Counted from the stretch's first letter, positions 36,195-45,240 are shown. The stretch: DNA of 64,000 nt from Paenalcaligenes suwonensis (GCF_011290505.1 NZ_JAANPV010000010.1:97885-161884), one strand, 5' to 3'. Notes: generated from the letters alone by a model not told the origin. Made by a program: numbers and translations.

Positions 36195-36483
36195 TCACGA
36201 CTGGACTGCATTAGCCTAAGGCTGCGAAAGTATTTTTTTATTTGAGACACCAAATAAAAAAACACTTCCATCCGCCTTTTGCTCGTCGCTTGCAGAGGTT
36301 TTTAGACAGATGATTTCTGTAGGTGTGCGTACTTCTGTAGCGAAGCACACAGCCACTCAAGAAAGGGCTGTAAACCCAACAATGGCAATACCTCAGGGGA
36401 GGCGGAGGAAAACTTTTTTGATTTGGTGTCTCAAATCAAAAAAAGTTGTTCCGCAGTCCCCCAGCATGTGCGATGAATCCGGC
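36195..36483 (+). repeat. Nested-hairpin repeat element, copy A
   Basis: A 289-bp element present a second time, inverted, at 63682-63969. It consists of a left arm (36220-36276) and a right arm (36401-36458) that are inverted copies of each other over about 57 bp. Each arm contains its own hairpin: 12-bp stem TTTTTTTATTTG around loop AGACAC at 36233-36262, and 15-bp stem AACTTTTTTGATTTG around loop GTGTCT at 36411-36447. The two loops are complementary. The block 36212-36306 is identical in both copies (95 of 95 bases); the middle is diverged. There is no transposase. It lies between convergent genes. MITE, bacterial interspersed repeat or structured RNA are all possible. Confidence 0.85.
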
Positions 36484-36517
36484 ATCTCATCAGCACACAT
36501 ACACACGCCACAAACAA

Positions 36518-36548
36518 AAAAACCGCCCGTAAAAACGAGCGGTTCTCT
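36518..36548. terminator. Hairpin after the permease gene
   Basis: AACCGC...GCGGTT stem with a CCGTAAAAACGA loop, flanked by A-run and TTCT; likely the terminator of the minus-strand permease gene ending at 36570. Confidence 0.6.
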
Positions 36549-36569
36549 TTGCGAATAAACAGACCAACG

Positions 36570-37961
36570 TTACTCTGCTGCGACCACAGGCATAGTAGCC
36601 GCCTGACGGCGATCCACAATAACGCCCAGCACCACAATCACCAACGCTAACCCAGTGGTATACAGCACCTCGGTACGGTATGTACCCTCGATCACCATCA
36701 CCACCAACGCACTGATAATTGTGAAAATCACCGCATACGTTAACCACGGGAACAACCACATTTTAAAGGTCAGTTCACGTTTTTCCTTGATCAACTTACG
36801 ACGCATACGCAACTGCGAGAACGCAATACACAGGTACACATACAGCGCAATCGTACCAGTGGCTTGCATCAGCACATCGTAAATATCCATCGTTTCAGTC
36901 GCGGTTAAATACACGGCCACCAGCGCAAACAAACTAGACGCCACCACACCCACATAAGGCGTACCAGTGCCGCGACCCACTTTCTGGAAGGACTTAGGTG
37001 CATCACCACGTCGTGATAAGGAATACAGCATACGTGACGAGGTATACAACGCCGAGTTAAAGCAACTGCACACCGATGTCAGCACCACAAAGTTCACGAT
37101 CTCGCTGGCGTGGGGAATACCCAATGCATTTAACGTCACCGCGTAAGTACCTTCTGTGGACAAACTTAACCCTGGGCTGTTGTACGGGATCAAGCACACC
37201 ACGATAAAGATAGAACCCACGTAGAACAGCGAAATACGCCAAGCTACTGAACGTGTAGTTTGTACAATGGCTTTGCTGGGGTTCTCGGACTCTGCAGCCG
37301 CAATAGTGACGATTTCCGCACCAATGAACGCAAACATCGCCCCCAACAACGCCACCACCACGGCACCAAAACCATTAGGCATAAAGCCTTGCGAGGTCAG
37401 GTTAGACCAGCCGCTGGTCGTGCCCGAAGGCCATAAATGCACGATTGCCAGTGAGCCAATGATAATAAACAGCACAATGGCAACCACTTTAATTAAGGCG
37501 AACCAAAACTCAAACTCGCCATAATTTTTCACGTTCATGAAGTTCACCACCATCAATGCGGCAGTAACAATCAGCATGTAACCCCAGATAGGTATCATCG
37601 GGAACCAACCGTGCAAAATTGCACCGGCCACATAAGCCTCCCACCCCATCAACAGTGACCAGAAACTCCAATACAGCCAGCCAATCGTAAACCCAGCCCA
37701 ATGACCAATTGCTCGGTCGGCATAAGTAGAAAATGAACCTGTATCAGGTTGGGCAACGGCCATCTCGCCCAACATACGCATTACCAATATAACGAGCGCT
37801 CCACCGCCCATATACGCCAATATAGCTGCTGGACCGGCGTTCGCAATCACCTTCCCAGAACCTACAAATAATGCTCCACCAATGACTCCTGCTATAGATA
37901 GCATGGTCAAGTGACGAGACTTTAGCCCGCCCTTTAACTTATTTTCTTCTGCGCAACTCAT
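36570..37961 (-). CDS. Amino acid permease, APC family (GabP/AnsP group)
   Basis: A 463-residue transporter with twelve helices. Helix 1 has the substrate-binding glycines (MLSIAGVIGGALFVGSGKVIANAG), then GGALVILVMRMLGEMAVAQPDTGSFSTYA and FIGAEIVTIAAAESENPSKAI. The E-N-P motif and the PDTGSFS sequence point to the AAT family that carries GABA, proline, aromatic or basic amino acids. It lies next to putP-putA on the same strand but with its own terminator. Substrate not decided. Confidence 0.88.
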   Translation of the reverse strand: MSCAEENKLKGGLKSRHLTMLSIAGVIGGALFVGSGKVIANAGPAAILAYMGGGALVILVMRMLGEMAVAQPDTGSFSTYADRAIGHWAGFTIGWLYWSFWSLLMGWEAYVAGAILHGWFPMIPIWGYMLIVTAALMVVNFMNVKNYGEFEFWFALIKVVAIVLFIIIGSLAIVHLWPSGTTSGWSNLTSQGFMPNGFGAVVVALLGAMFAFIGAEIVTIAAAESENPSKAIVQTTRSVAWRISLFYVGSIFIVVCLIPYNSPGLSLSTEGTYAVTLNALGIPHASEIVNFVVLTSVCSCFNSALYTSSRMLYSLSRRGDAPKSFQKVGRGTGTPYVGVVASSLFALVAVYLTATETMDIYDVLMQATGTIALYVYLCIAFSQLRMRRKLIKEKRELTFKMWLFPWLTYAVIFTIISALVVMVIEGTYRTEVLYTTGLALVIVVLGVIVDRRQAATMPVVAAE

Positions 37962-38149
37962 TTGTACCGCCCTATAAAACGGATTAACTCTTAATAGCCC
38001 ATTAAGTGTTTGACCTGTTAGTCATGAAATGTATTTGCCCTCCTATGCAGATTAATGAATGAGTAATAATTATTTTTGATGACAAACTATAACGCCATAC
38101 GCGCTAAAAATAGGATTTATTTACGCAAAAAACTCTGATCTAAAACAAG

Positions 38150-38171
38150 AAAACGGGGCTTAAACCCCGTT
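38150..38171 (-). terminator. Terminator of putP
   Basis: AAAACGGGG / CCCCGTTTT hairpin with a CTTAA-like loop, followed by T-rich sequence on the minus strand. Confidence 0.8.
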
Positions 38172-38194
38172 TTCTTTAAGAGCGCATTAACCCA

Positions 38195-39688
38195 TTAGTG
38201 GCTAACTTGGCTCAAGTCACCTTTAACAGTATCGAATACCTCGGTAACGTTTTTAGGCGGCTCTTTGCCCATCAAGCTCACCACAATAATGGCCAAGGTG
38301 CCCAGAATGAAGCCTGGAATGATTTCGTACAGACCCAGCCAGGCGTACTGATTCCAGATCAGCACCACCACAGCACCCACAACCATACCGGCCAGCGCAC
38401 CATTGCGCGTCATTCTGCGCCACAACAGGGACAACAAGATCACTGGACCAAACGCGGCACCAAAACCTGCCCAAGCGTAGCTCACCATAGACAGCACACG
38501 GCTATTTGGATTCCATGCCAAGATAATGGCCACAATCGCTACCAACAGCACCATGGCACGGCCAAACCACACCAACTGTGCATCGGTGGCATCGCGCTTG
38601 ATAAAGGTTTTGTAGATATCCTGTGTCAACGAGCTTGAGCACACCAGCAACTGTGCAGACAAGGTACTCATCACCGCCGCCAAAATAGCAGCAAGCAAGA
38701 TACCGGCTATCCATGGGTTAAACAGCAGCATGGACAACTCGATAAACACACGTTCGGAGTTCTCGTTCACACCAGCAGCTTGACCAGGATTGGCCGAGAA
38801 GTACGCAATACCGAAGTAACCTACCGCTACCGCACCAGCCAAACACAGAATCATCCATGTCATACCAATACGACGCGCATTAGGAATAGTTTTTACCGAT
38901 TCTGCTGCCATGAAGCGCACCAGAATATGTGGCTGGCCAAAATAGCCTAAGCCCCATGCCAACAAGGAGATCACGCCCACAAAAGACGCACCCTGCCACA
39001 AGTCAGCATGCATAGGATTAATAGCAATTACAGCTGCATTCGCGTCCGCAAAGCCGCCAGCGCCCATAATCACCACCAATGGGGTCAACACTAGCGCCGT
39101 AAACATCAATGAAGCCTGAATAGTGTCTGTCCAGCTTACTGCCAAGAAACCACCAATAAACACATAGGCAATGGTGCAGAATGCGCCTACGAACATAGCA
39201 GTGGTGTAAGACATGCCGAACATGCTTTCAAACAATCTAGCACCAGCAACTACGCCTGACGCGCAGTACAGCGTGAAGAACACCAGAATCACTACGGCTG
39301 ACACAATGCGCAGCACGTTGGAACTGTCTTCAAAACGGTTAGAGAAAAAGTCGGGCAATGTCAGCGCATTACCGGATTTTTCGGTGTACACACGTAAACG
39401 TGCGGCCACAAAGCGCCAGTTTAAATAGGCACCTAAGGTTAAGCCTATGGCAATCCAGGATGCAGAGATCCCGTTGTCATAAACAGCGCCTGGTAAGCCC
39501 ATCAGCAACCAGCCGCTCATGTCTGACGCCCCAGCGGCAAGTGCCACCACGAAAGGCCCCAGTCGGCGTCCGCCCAGAATGTAGTCGGACAGATCGTTTG
39601 TAGCCCTGTAGCCCAGCCATCCGATCAACAGCATCCCTACGATATAGATTACGAACATCGTCGTAATCTGCATATTGGCTATTTGCAT
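38195..39688 (-). CDS. putP: Sodium/proline symporter
   Basis: A 497-residue SSS-family transporter with about thirteen helices: LSDYILGGRRLGPFVVALAAGASDMSGWLLMGLPGAVYDNG, the N-terminal signature including the Na+ site, and GGFLAVSWTDTIQASLMFTALVLTPL, FVGVISLLAWGLGYFGQPHILVRFMA. It imports proline with Na+ to feed PutA, encoded 89 bp upstream. A hairpin in the gap may set the putA/putP ratio. Confidence 0.95.
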   Translation of the reverse strand: MQIANMQITTMFVIYIVGMLLIGWLGYRATNDLSDYILGGRRLGPFVVALAAGASDMSGWLLMGLPGAVYDNGISASWIAIGLTLGAYLNWRFVAARLRVYTEKSGNALTLPDFFSNRFEDSSNVLRIVSAVVILVFFTLYCASGVVAGARLFESMFGMSYTTAMFVGAFCTIAYVFIGGFLAVSWTDTIQASLMFTALVLTPLVVIMGAGGFADANAAVIAINPMHADLWQGASFVGVISLLAWGLGYFGQPHILVRFMAAESVKTIPNARRIGMTWMILCLAGAVAVGYFGIAYFSANPGQAAGVNENSERVFIELSMLLFNPWIAGILLAAILAAVMSTLSAQLLVCSSSLTQDIYKTFIKRDATDAQLVWFGRAMVLLVAIVAIILAWNPNSRVLSMVSYAWAGFGAAFGPVILLSLLWRRMTRNGALAGMVVGAVVVLIWNQYAWLGLYEIIPGFILGTLAIIVVSLMGKEPPKNVTEVFDTVKGDLSQVSH

Positions 39689-39710
39689 AGCATTCTCCCT
39701 TTTGAGGCAA

Positions 39711-39733
39711 ACAAGGGGTGAAACACCCCTTGT
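39711..39733 (-). promoter_or_regulatory. Intercistronic hairpin putA-putP
   Basis: ACAAGGGGTG / CACCCCTTGT, a perfect 10-bp stem with AAA loop in the 89-bp gap between putA and putP. On the minus strand it is followed by TTTGCCTC, so it may act as a weak terminator or an mRNA-stabilising element. Confidence 0.6.
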
Positions 39734-39777
39734 CTCTGCACATTGCTACCCGTGCATATCGCTTGTTGTAGTAAAAA

Positions 39778-42700
39778 TTAAACTACTGCCATCAGTGTGG
39801 CATTACCCCCTGCAGCTGCTGTATTTACGCTGAGGGAACGCTCTGCTACCAGCAGTTCCATCCTATAGAGCTGACCATTAGCCAACTCGGTACTGGTACG
39901 ACCCTGCGCTTGTAGCACCGGACCGTCCTGTTCTGCCAAGAACTGCGATAGCGATTTCAACGCATCACAATCCCCTTCAAATATCACGCCACCAATACGA
40001 CGCGACATTGCTTCTTTTAGGGAATCAACCACCACCACGCGTTTACGTGCGGCTTCAGGCAACTGTGTAAGCACAGGTTCTACCACCTCGGCTGCCACAC
40101 CCTCACGCACAATCACGGCTTCGTTGCCACTTGCCAAGCTAGTCGCTACTTGCAGCACTAAACCATGTTTGGTTGCAGGCACGCACACCACTGCCCCACG
40201 GCCTTTTAGGCTGTAGGTGTTGGCTTCGCCTGTAGGGCCAGGCAACTCTACGCGTGTGTTGAACAACGACACATCGGCCAGTTTTTTCAAACTTTGGCTC
40301 AAATCTTTGTCGCCGTGCGAGTCAGCCCACTGCTGCAAGCTATCCAAGGCTTCGTTCGCTGCTGCTTTCTGTGCTTTACCACCCAATACCAGATGATCTG
40401 GGCGTTGGCTTAGCAAGCGGTTCATGTAAATAGGACCACCTGCTTTAGGGCCTGTACCCGACAAGCCTTCACCACCAAATGGCTGCACACCCACTACTGC
40501 GCCCACAATATTGCGGTTCACGTAGACGTTGCCGGCGTGTACTTGGTCTATCAAACGATTGATGGTTTCATCAATACGAGAGTGCACACCAAAGGTCAGG
40601 CCGTAACCGGTATCATTAATGGCTTTCAGCAAGGCATCTTGTTCAGCGCGTTTGTACGTCAGCACATGCAGCACTGGACCAAACACTTCACGCTCTACAT
40701 CAGCAATGCTGTTAATGCGGATAATCGTAGGTGGTACGAAGGTACCGTGCTGGCACGCATCGCCAAGTGGCAACTGCTCTACATCAAAACCACGGCTACG
40801 CATTGTGTCGATGTGACTACGGATATTGCCTTGAGCCTCTGCATCAATCACAGGGCCTACGTCGGCATACAGTACGTCTGGGTTACCCACACGCAACTCA
40901 CGCATCGCACCACGCAACATGGTCACCACGGTATCGGCCACATCTTCTTGTACACACAAGATACGCAATGCTGAACAACGCTGACCAGCCGAGTCAAAGG
41001 CCGAGTTCAATACATCGGCAATCACCTGTTCTGGCAAAGCAGAAGAATCCACGATCAACGCATTCTGACCACCGGTTTCAGCGATCAACGGAATAGGCTG
41101 ACCATTCATATTGACGCGTTGCGCCAAGGTTGCGGCAATACGTTTAGCCACTTCGGTAGAACCGGTGAACATCACGCCTTGTACGCGATCATCACCCACC
41201 AACATGGCACCCACATCACCTTCACCTGGCAATAACTGCACTACGTCGTGCGGTATGCCCGCTTCGTGCAGCAATTTAATACCTTGTGCCGCGATCAAAC
41301 CCGTTTGCTCTGCCGGTTTCGCCAATACAGTGTTACCCGCAGCCAATGCTGCCGACACCTGACCCAAGAAGATCGCCAGTGGGAAGTTCCATGGGCTAAT
41401 ACACACCACAGGACCCAATGGGCGGTGGCTGTCGTTAGAGAAGTGCTGTTCAATACGGTTCGCGTAGTAACGCAAGAAGTCCACCGCTTCACGAATTTCA
41501 GCTACAGCGTTCGCAAAGGTTTTACCGGCTTCACGCACAATCAAACCAATCATGGTGGTTTGCTGGGCTTCCAACAAATCGGCCGCGCGCAGCAAGCAGC
41601 GAGCACGCTCTTGTTCCGTTGTGGACTGCCAAATAGGTGCAGCACCTACGGAACGTGCCAAAGCGGAATCCACTTCTGCCGACGAACTGAAAATTACTTT
41701 ACCCACTACATCACGGTGATCCGCTGGGTTCAGCACCGCTTGTTCGCGAGACTCATCCACAGCAGCCAAGGTGGCAGGAGCCGCATGCCAGTTGTGTGTA
41801 GTGCTGGCTAACAAAGCTGCAGACAAGGAGGCCAAACGGTGTTCGTTAGACAAGTCCAAACCTTGGGAGTTTTGACGGTTCTCGCCCTGCGCTTTGAACA
41901 GCTCTGCAGGCAACGGAATCATGGGGTGAGGCGCACCTACAGGGCTAATCGCTTCAGCCTCATCAATAGGATCACGGATCAACTCATCAATAGACACGTT
42001 CTCGTCAGCAATTCGGTTCACAAAGGATGAGTTCGCACCGTTCTCCAACAAGCGACGTACCAAGTAAGCCAACAGTGTTTCGTGCGTACCTACGGGGGCG
42101 TAAATACGGCAAGGACGCGCCAACTTACCTTGGCTAATAGGACCTACCACTTCTTCGTACAGTGGCTCGCCCATACCGTGCAAGCACTGGAATTCGTACT
42201 GACCCAAGTAGTAGCTAGAACCCGCCATTTCATAAATGGCTGCCAATGTCAGGGCGTTGTGCGTAGCAAACTGCGGGAAGATCGCATCAGGTGCACTCAA
42301 CAGTTTTTTAGCACATGCCAAGTAGGCGATGTCTGTGTAAATTTTACGTGTGTAAACAGGGTAGCCTTCCAAGCCATCTACCTGCGCACGTTTTACTTCG
42401 GTATCCCAGTACGCACCTTTAACCAGACGCACCATCAAACGGTGGTTAGTACGTCTACCCAAATCAATGACGAAATCAATGACGTAAGGCGCGCGTTTTT
42501 GATAGCCCTGAATCACAAAGCCAATACCGTTCCAGCCCGCCAAATCGGGGTCTTGGCACAGTGCTTCCAACAGATCCAACGAAATTTCTAGGCGGTCAGC
42601 CTCTTCAGCGTCAATGTTCAGGCCAATATCGTACTGGCGAGCCAAAAGCGTCAGCGCTTTAACGCGTGGCAACAACTCTTGCATCACACGGTCGTATTGA

Positions 42701-43713
42701 GCGCGTGAGTAACGGGAGTGCAAGGCCGACAACTTAATAGAAATACCGGGACCTTGGTAAATGCCTTTACCGTTAGACGCTTTACCAATGGCATGAATAG
42801 CTTGCTCGTAAGATGCGTAGTAGCGTGCTGCATCTTCTTCCGTCATCGCTGCTTCACCCAACATATCGTAGGAATAGCTAAAGCCTTTGTTTTCCCATTT
42901 TTTGCCGTTAGCAAGCGCGTCAGAGATGGTTTCGCCGCACACAAAGTGCTCGCCCATCAAACGCATAGCCATGTCCACACCTTTGCGGATCAATGGCTCA
43001 CCACCTTTGCTAATCAAGCGACCAATGGCTGAACTCAAGCCTTTTTCGCTGCTGGTGCTGACCAGCTTACCGGTAAGCATCAAGCCCCAGGTCGCGGCAT
43101 TCACAAACATAGAACCCGAGCTTAAGTGAGACTGCCATTCGCCTTTACTGACTTTGTCGCGAATCAGAGCATCACGTGTCGCACGGTCTGGAATACGCAG
43201 CAGCGCTTCCGCCAAACACATCAAGGCCACACCCTCTTGGCTGGACAACGAGAACTCATGAATCAAGCTGTCTACACCGCTACCTTGGCCTTTAGCGCGC
43301 AGCGCACTCACCAACTTACGGGCCAACTCACGTACCTTGGCTTGATCTTTACTGCGTGCTTGGCTGATTAAGCCGGGCAAACAGTCTTCTTCAGCACGAC
43401 GGTAAGCGCTAGTAATCGCCGCACGCAATACCGATTGCGGCGCAATAGACTGCGCAAACTCTAAAAATGGCTGTGTAGGCTCGTTATCGCCTACACTTAA
43501 TCCTGCTTGTTCTAGGTCTACACCTTTTTCACCCTCTGTCTGGGTAAGATAGGCCAAAGACGGCGGCAAACGGCCTGCCTCTATTTCTTCCAGAAACGAA
43601 AAGATGGCTTGCTTGATGAACCAATGCTGCGTTCTACCAATGCGTTCAGCCGCCTCGCGTATACGCCCACGTAGCTCGGCGTCTACTTTCACCCCTAGTG
43701 TTGTTGCACTCAT
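39778..43713 (-). CDS. putA: Trifunctional proline utilisation protein
   Basis: A 1311-residue PutA. Residues 1-50 form a ribbon-helix-helix DNA-binding domain (TLGVKVDAELRGRIREAAERIGRTQHWFIKQAIFSFLEE). The proline dehydrogenase barrel follows (about 200-570; FSYDMLGEAAMTEEDA, GYPVYTRKIYTDIAYLACAKKLL, QYEFQCLHGMGEPLYEE). Then the P5C dehydrogenase (about 600-1120; CISPWNFPLAIFLGQVSAALAAGN, the nucleophile in SAGQRCSALRILCVQED, GPKAGGPIYMNRLL) and a C-terminal domain. FAD-linked oxidation of proline and NAD-linked oxidation to glutamate; as a repressor it binds GTTGCA sites upstream. Start ATG with AGAGGGTT. Confidence 0.97.
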   Translation of the reverse strand: MSATTLGVKVDAELRGRIREAAERIGRTQHWFIKQAIFSFLEEIEAGRLPPSLAYLTQTEGEKGVDLEQAGLSVGDNEPTQPFLEFAQSIAPQSVLRAAITSAYRRAEEDCLPGLISQARSKDQAKVRELARKLVSALRAKGQGSGVDSLIHEFSLSSQEGVALMCLAEALLRIPDRATRDALIRDKVSKGEWQSHLSSGSMFVNAATWGLMLTGKLVSTSSEKGLSSAIGRLISKGGEPLIRKGVDMAMRLMGEHFVCGETISDALANGKKWENKGFSYSYDMLGEAAMTEEDAARYYASYEQAIHAIGKASNGKGIYQGPGISIKLSALHSRYSRAQYDRVMQELLPRVKALTLLARQYDIGLNIDAEEADRLEISLDLLEALCQDPDLAGWNGIGFVIQGYQKRAPYVIDFVIDLGRRTNHRLMVRLVKGAYWDTEVKRAQVDGLEGYPVYTRKIYTDIAYLACAKKLLSAPDAIFPQFATHNALTLAAIYEMAGSSYYLGQYEFQCLHGMGEPLYEEVVGPISQGKLARPCRIYAPVGTHETLLAYLVRRLLENGANSSFVNRIADENVSIDELIRDPIDEAEAISPVGAPHPMIPLPAELFKAQGENRQNSQGLDLSNEHRLASLSAALLASTTHNWHAAPATLAAVDESREQAVLNPADHRDVVGKVIFSSSAEVDSALARSVGAAPIWQSTTEQERARCLLRAADLLEAQQTTMIGLIVREAGKTFANAVAEIREAVDFLRYYANRIEQHFSNDSHRPLGPVVCISPWNFPLAIFLGQVSAALAAGNTVLAKPAEQTGLIAAQGIKLLHEAGIPHDVVQLLPGEGDVGAMLVGDDRVQGVMFTGSTEVAKRIAATLAQRVNMNGQPIPLIAETGGQNALIVDSSALPEQVIADVLNSAFDSAGQRCSALRILCVQEDVADTVVTMLRGAMRELRVGNPDVLYADVGPVIDAEAQGNIRSHIDTMRSRGFDVEQLPLGDACQHGTFVPPTIIRINSIADVEREVFGPVLHVLTYKRAEQDALLKAINDTGYGLTFGVHSRIDETINRLIDQVHAGNVYVNRNIVGAVVGVQPFGGEGLSGTGPKAGGPIYMNRLLSQRPDHLVLGGKAQKAAANEALDSLQQWADSHGDKDLSQSLKKLADVSLFNTRVELPGPTGEANTYSLKGRGAVVCVPATKHGLVLQVATSLASGNEAVIVREGVAAEVVEPVLTQLPEAARKRVVVVDSLKEAMSRRIGGVIFEGDCDALKSLSQFLAEQDGPVLQAQGRTSTELANGQLYRMELLVAERSLSVNTAAAGGNATLMAVV

Positions 43714-43802
43714 AACCCTCTCACTTACAGACAGAGAAGTTGCAACCTTTGAATTATAAAAGGTGCAACCTTAATGATAGATATGCGGATTCTAGGTGCA
43801 AC
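43703..43802. promoter_or_regulatory. PutA operator cluster upstream of putA
   Basis: GTTGCA, the core bound by PutA ribbon-helix-helix domains in enterics, occurs at 43739-43744 (plus), 43764-43769 (minus) and 43797-43802 (minus), each inside a longer AGGTTGCA-type context; a further copy, 43703-43708, overlaps codons 2-4 of putA. The three upstream copies lie within 90 bp of the start. Confidence 0.75.
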
Positions 43803-43863
43803 CCTTCCCAAAACGTATAGGTAATTACCCTAGATCACAAGAACAACCGTTTCGTACACTTAC

Positions 43864-43892
43864 AAAAAAGCCCGGCTAAACCGGGCTTTTTT
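43864..43892 (-). terminator. Terminator of the NlpD-like gene
   Basis: AAAAAAGCCCGG / CCGGGCTTTTTT with CTAAA loop, just after the stop of the minus-strand frame at 43899. Confidence 0.88.
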
Positions 43893-43898
43893 ACATCA

Positions 43899-44638
43899 TT
43901 ACTTTTTAGGAAGATAACGCTGAGCATCTACAGGTTTGCCGTTATAGCGCAACTCAAAATACAGTTGCACCTGCGACGTACCGGTATTCCCCATCTCGGC
44001 AATGGTTTGACCTTGAGACACCGTTTGGCCTTCAGACACCAGCAAGCGGCGATTATGGGCATATACCGTTAAGAAATTGTTGGCATGGTTAATAATCAGC
44101 AAATTGCCGTATCCGCGTAAGCCATCACCAGAGTAAATCCCTTACCCGCCGCAGCCGCCTTCACAGGCGTACCCGCACTATTAGAGATATAAACACCCTG
44201 CGAATGCGCCGCCGACACACCACGCTTAGAGGTACCTGCCGCAGGCCAAATCAAGCTGATATTACGCGGAGCTGCCACCGACGCGCTGGACGCATTACGA
44301 GGCGGCAGCGCCGTGCTACTGCCTGCACTACCGGTTGCACCACCAGATGCCGCCGTAGCTGGCGCAGCCGAACCGCCCTGCACACGCAACCGCTGCCCTA
44401 CCGTAATACGGTTAGGGTTAGAAATATTGTTCATGCGCATCAATGACGACAAACTTTGATTATGCTGGCGCGCCACCTTACTTAAGGTATCGCCACGCTG
44501 CACCACATAGTAGCCATCCTTCGTGCCGCTAGTACTTCCGCACGCCGTCAACGTCAACGCCACGGTGCCACACAGCACCCAGCGTAAAACAGAAGTACGA
44601 CCAGACATCAAACGGGAATAAAGCGATAACAGAGACAC
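43899..44638 (-). pseudogene. NlpD-like LysM-peptidase M23 lipoprotein, frameshifted
   Basis: Two overlapping frames together make one murein hydrolase activator. The first (44096-44638) has a lipoprotein signal (LTLTACGS), a LysM domain (GYYVVQRGDTLSKVARQHNQSLSSLMRMNNISNPNRITVGQRL), a Ser/Ala-rich linker and the start of the M23 domain (LIWPAAGTSKRGV). The second (43899-44102) has its end (LLIINHANNFLTVYAHNRRLLVSEGQTV, then GKPVDAQRYLP). Around 44138-44142 the sequence reads GGTAAGGGATTTAC; one extra base there (as in GGTAAGGTGATTTAC) restores GKVIYSGDGLRGYGNLLIINHA. Either a real one-base deletion or a sequencing error. The M23 metal-ligand residues are already largely replaced, as in NlpD/EnvC activators. 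Confidence 0.8.
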
Positions 44639-44940
44639 GGTATCAGGCTCACACCAAAGTAAAAACAGTCTTCACACTGCGCAAACAGTAGCATAGCAAG
44701 AATTACAGCCAGTCTAAAACCCTGTTCGTAACTTTGACTGAACCTAACAATAGCCGTCATCCACACATTGTCGCGCATACAAAAGGCCAACAATCGCGTC
44801 GCAGACCTTGCCAAACTGTCCTATACACGCTATAGTTCTTTTCTTTTGGAGCAACGCGCTCAGGTCTGCATCGTACCTAGTATGTGTGCATGAAACCATC
44901 GCGAATTACTCCAAAAATAATTTCCGCAAGGAAATGCTAT
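44639..44940. promoter_or_regulatory. Region upstream of tRNA-Cys with a promoter
   Basis: No gene is seen. A good sigma-70 promoter is present: TTGCCA (44808-44813), 17-base spacer, TATAGT (44831-44836). It would start transcription near 44843, about 98 bases before the mature tRNA end. The left part is the presumed upstream region of the NlpD-like gene. Confidence 0.6.
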
Positions 44941-45014
44941 GGCGCAATGGCAGATAGGTTATGCACCGGATTGCAAATCCGTGTAGGTCGGTTCGATTCC
45001 GGCTTGCGCCTCCA
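44941..45014 (+). tRNA. tRNA-Cys (anticodon GCA)
   Basis: A 74-base gene including an encoded CCA. Acceptor arms GGCGCAA and TTGCGCC pair perfectly; the anticodon arm is CCGGATTGCAAATCCG with anticodon GCA; the T arm is GGTCGGTTCGATTCCGG-like with TTCGATT. The short D loop (GGCAGATAGGTTATGC) is typical of tRNA-Cys. Confidence 0.96.
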
Positions 45015-45025
45015 AGAATTTAAGA

Positions 45026-45060
45026 AAACCCCTAGGTTTAACGACCTAGGGGTTTTTTTT
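45026..45060 (+). terminator. Terminator of tRNA-Cys
   Basis: ACCCCTAGG / CCTAGGGGT stem with a TTTAACGA loop followed by eight T. Confidence 0.88.
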
Positions 45061-45240
45061 ATGTACTTTTCCGCAAAAAAGGAAACGCAGCCTACGTTGC
45101 TGACACATCCTGCAACCCTATATTTTTTGCTCTTAACTTAGAATACTGCCTTGATAATTAGTATACAAAGCCATACCAAACCACCCCACACTATCGTAAA
45201 CACTTTGTTAAAACAGAATTTTCAAGAACATTTTTGAAGT

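Noticed and set aside
36310..36558. Open frame in repeat copy A as a gene
   Set aside because: It has no ribosome site, spans the hairpin and a terminator, and its conservation in copy B is explained by the repeat; kept only as a note under findings.
40537..43371. Many long plus-strand open frames opposite putA
   Set aside because: They lie antisense to an unmistakable 1311-residue PutA and their translations look like shadow reading, not like protein families.
44096..44145. Programmed frameshift in the NlpD-like gene
   Set aside because: No slippery heptamer of the usual A/U-rich type and no downstream structure are seen; a plain one-base deletion explains it.
44608..44814. Minus-strand frame upstream of the NlpD-like gene
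   Set aside because: No ribosome site and low-quality translation; the stretch looks like ordinary intergenic DNA with a promoter for tRNA-Cys.
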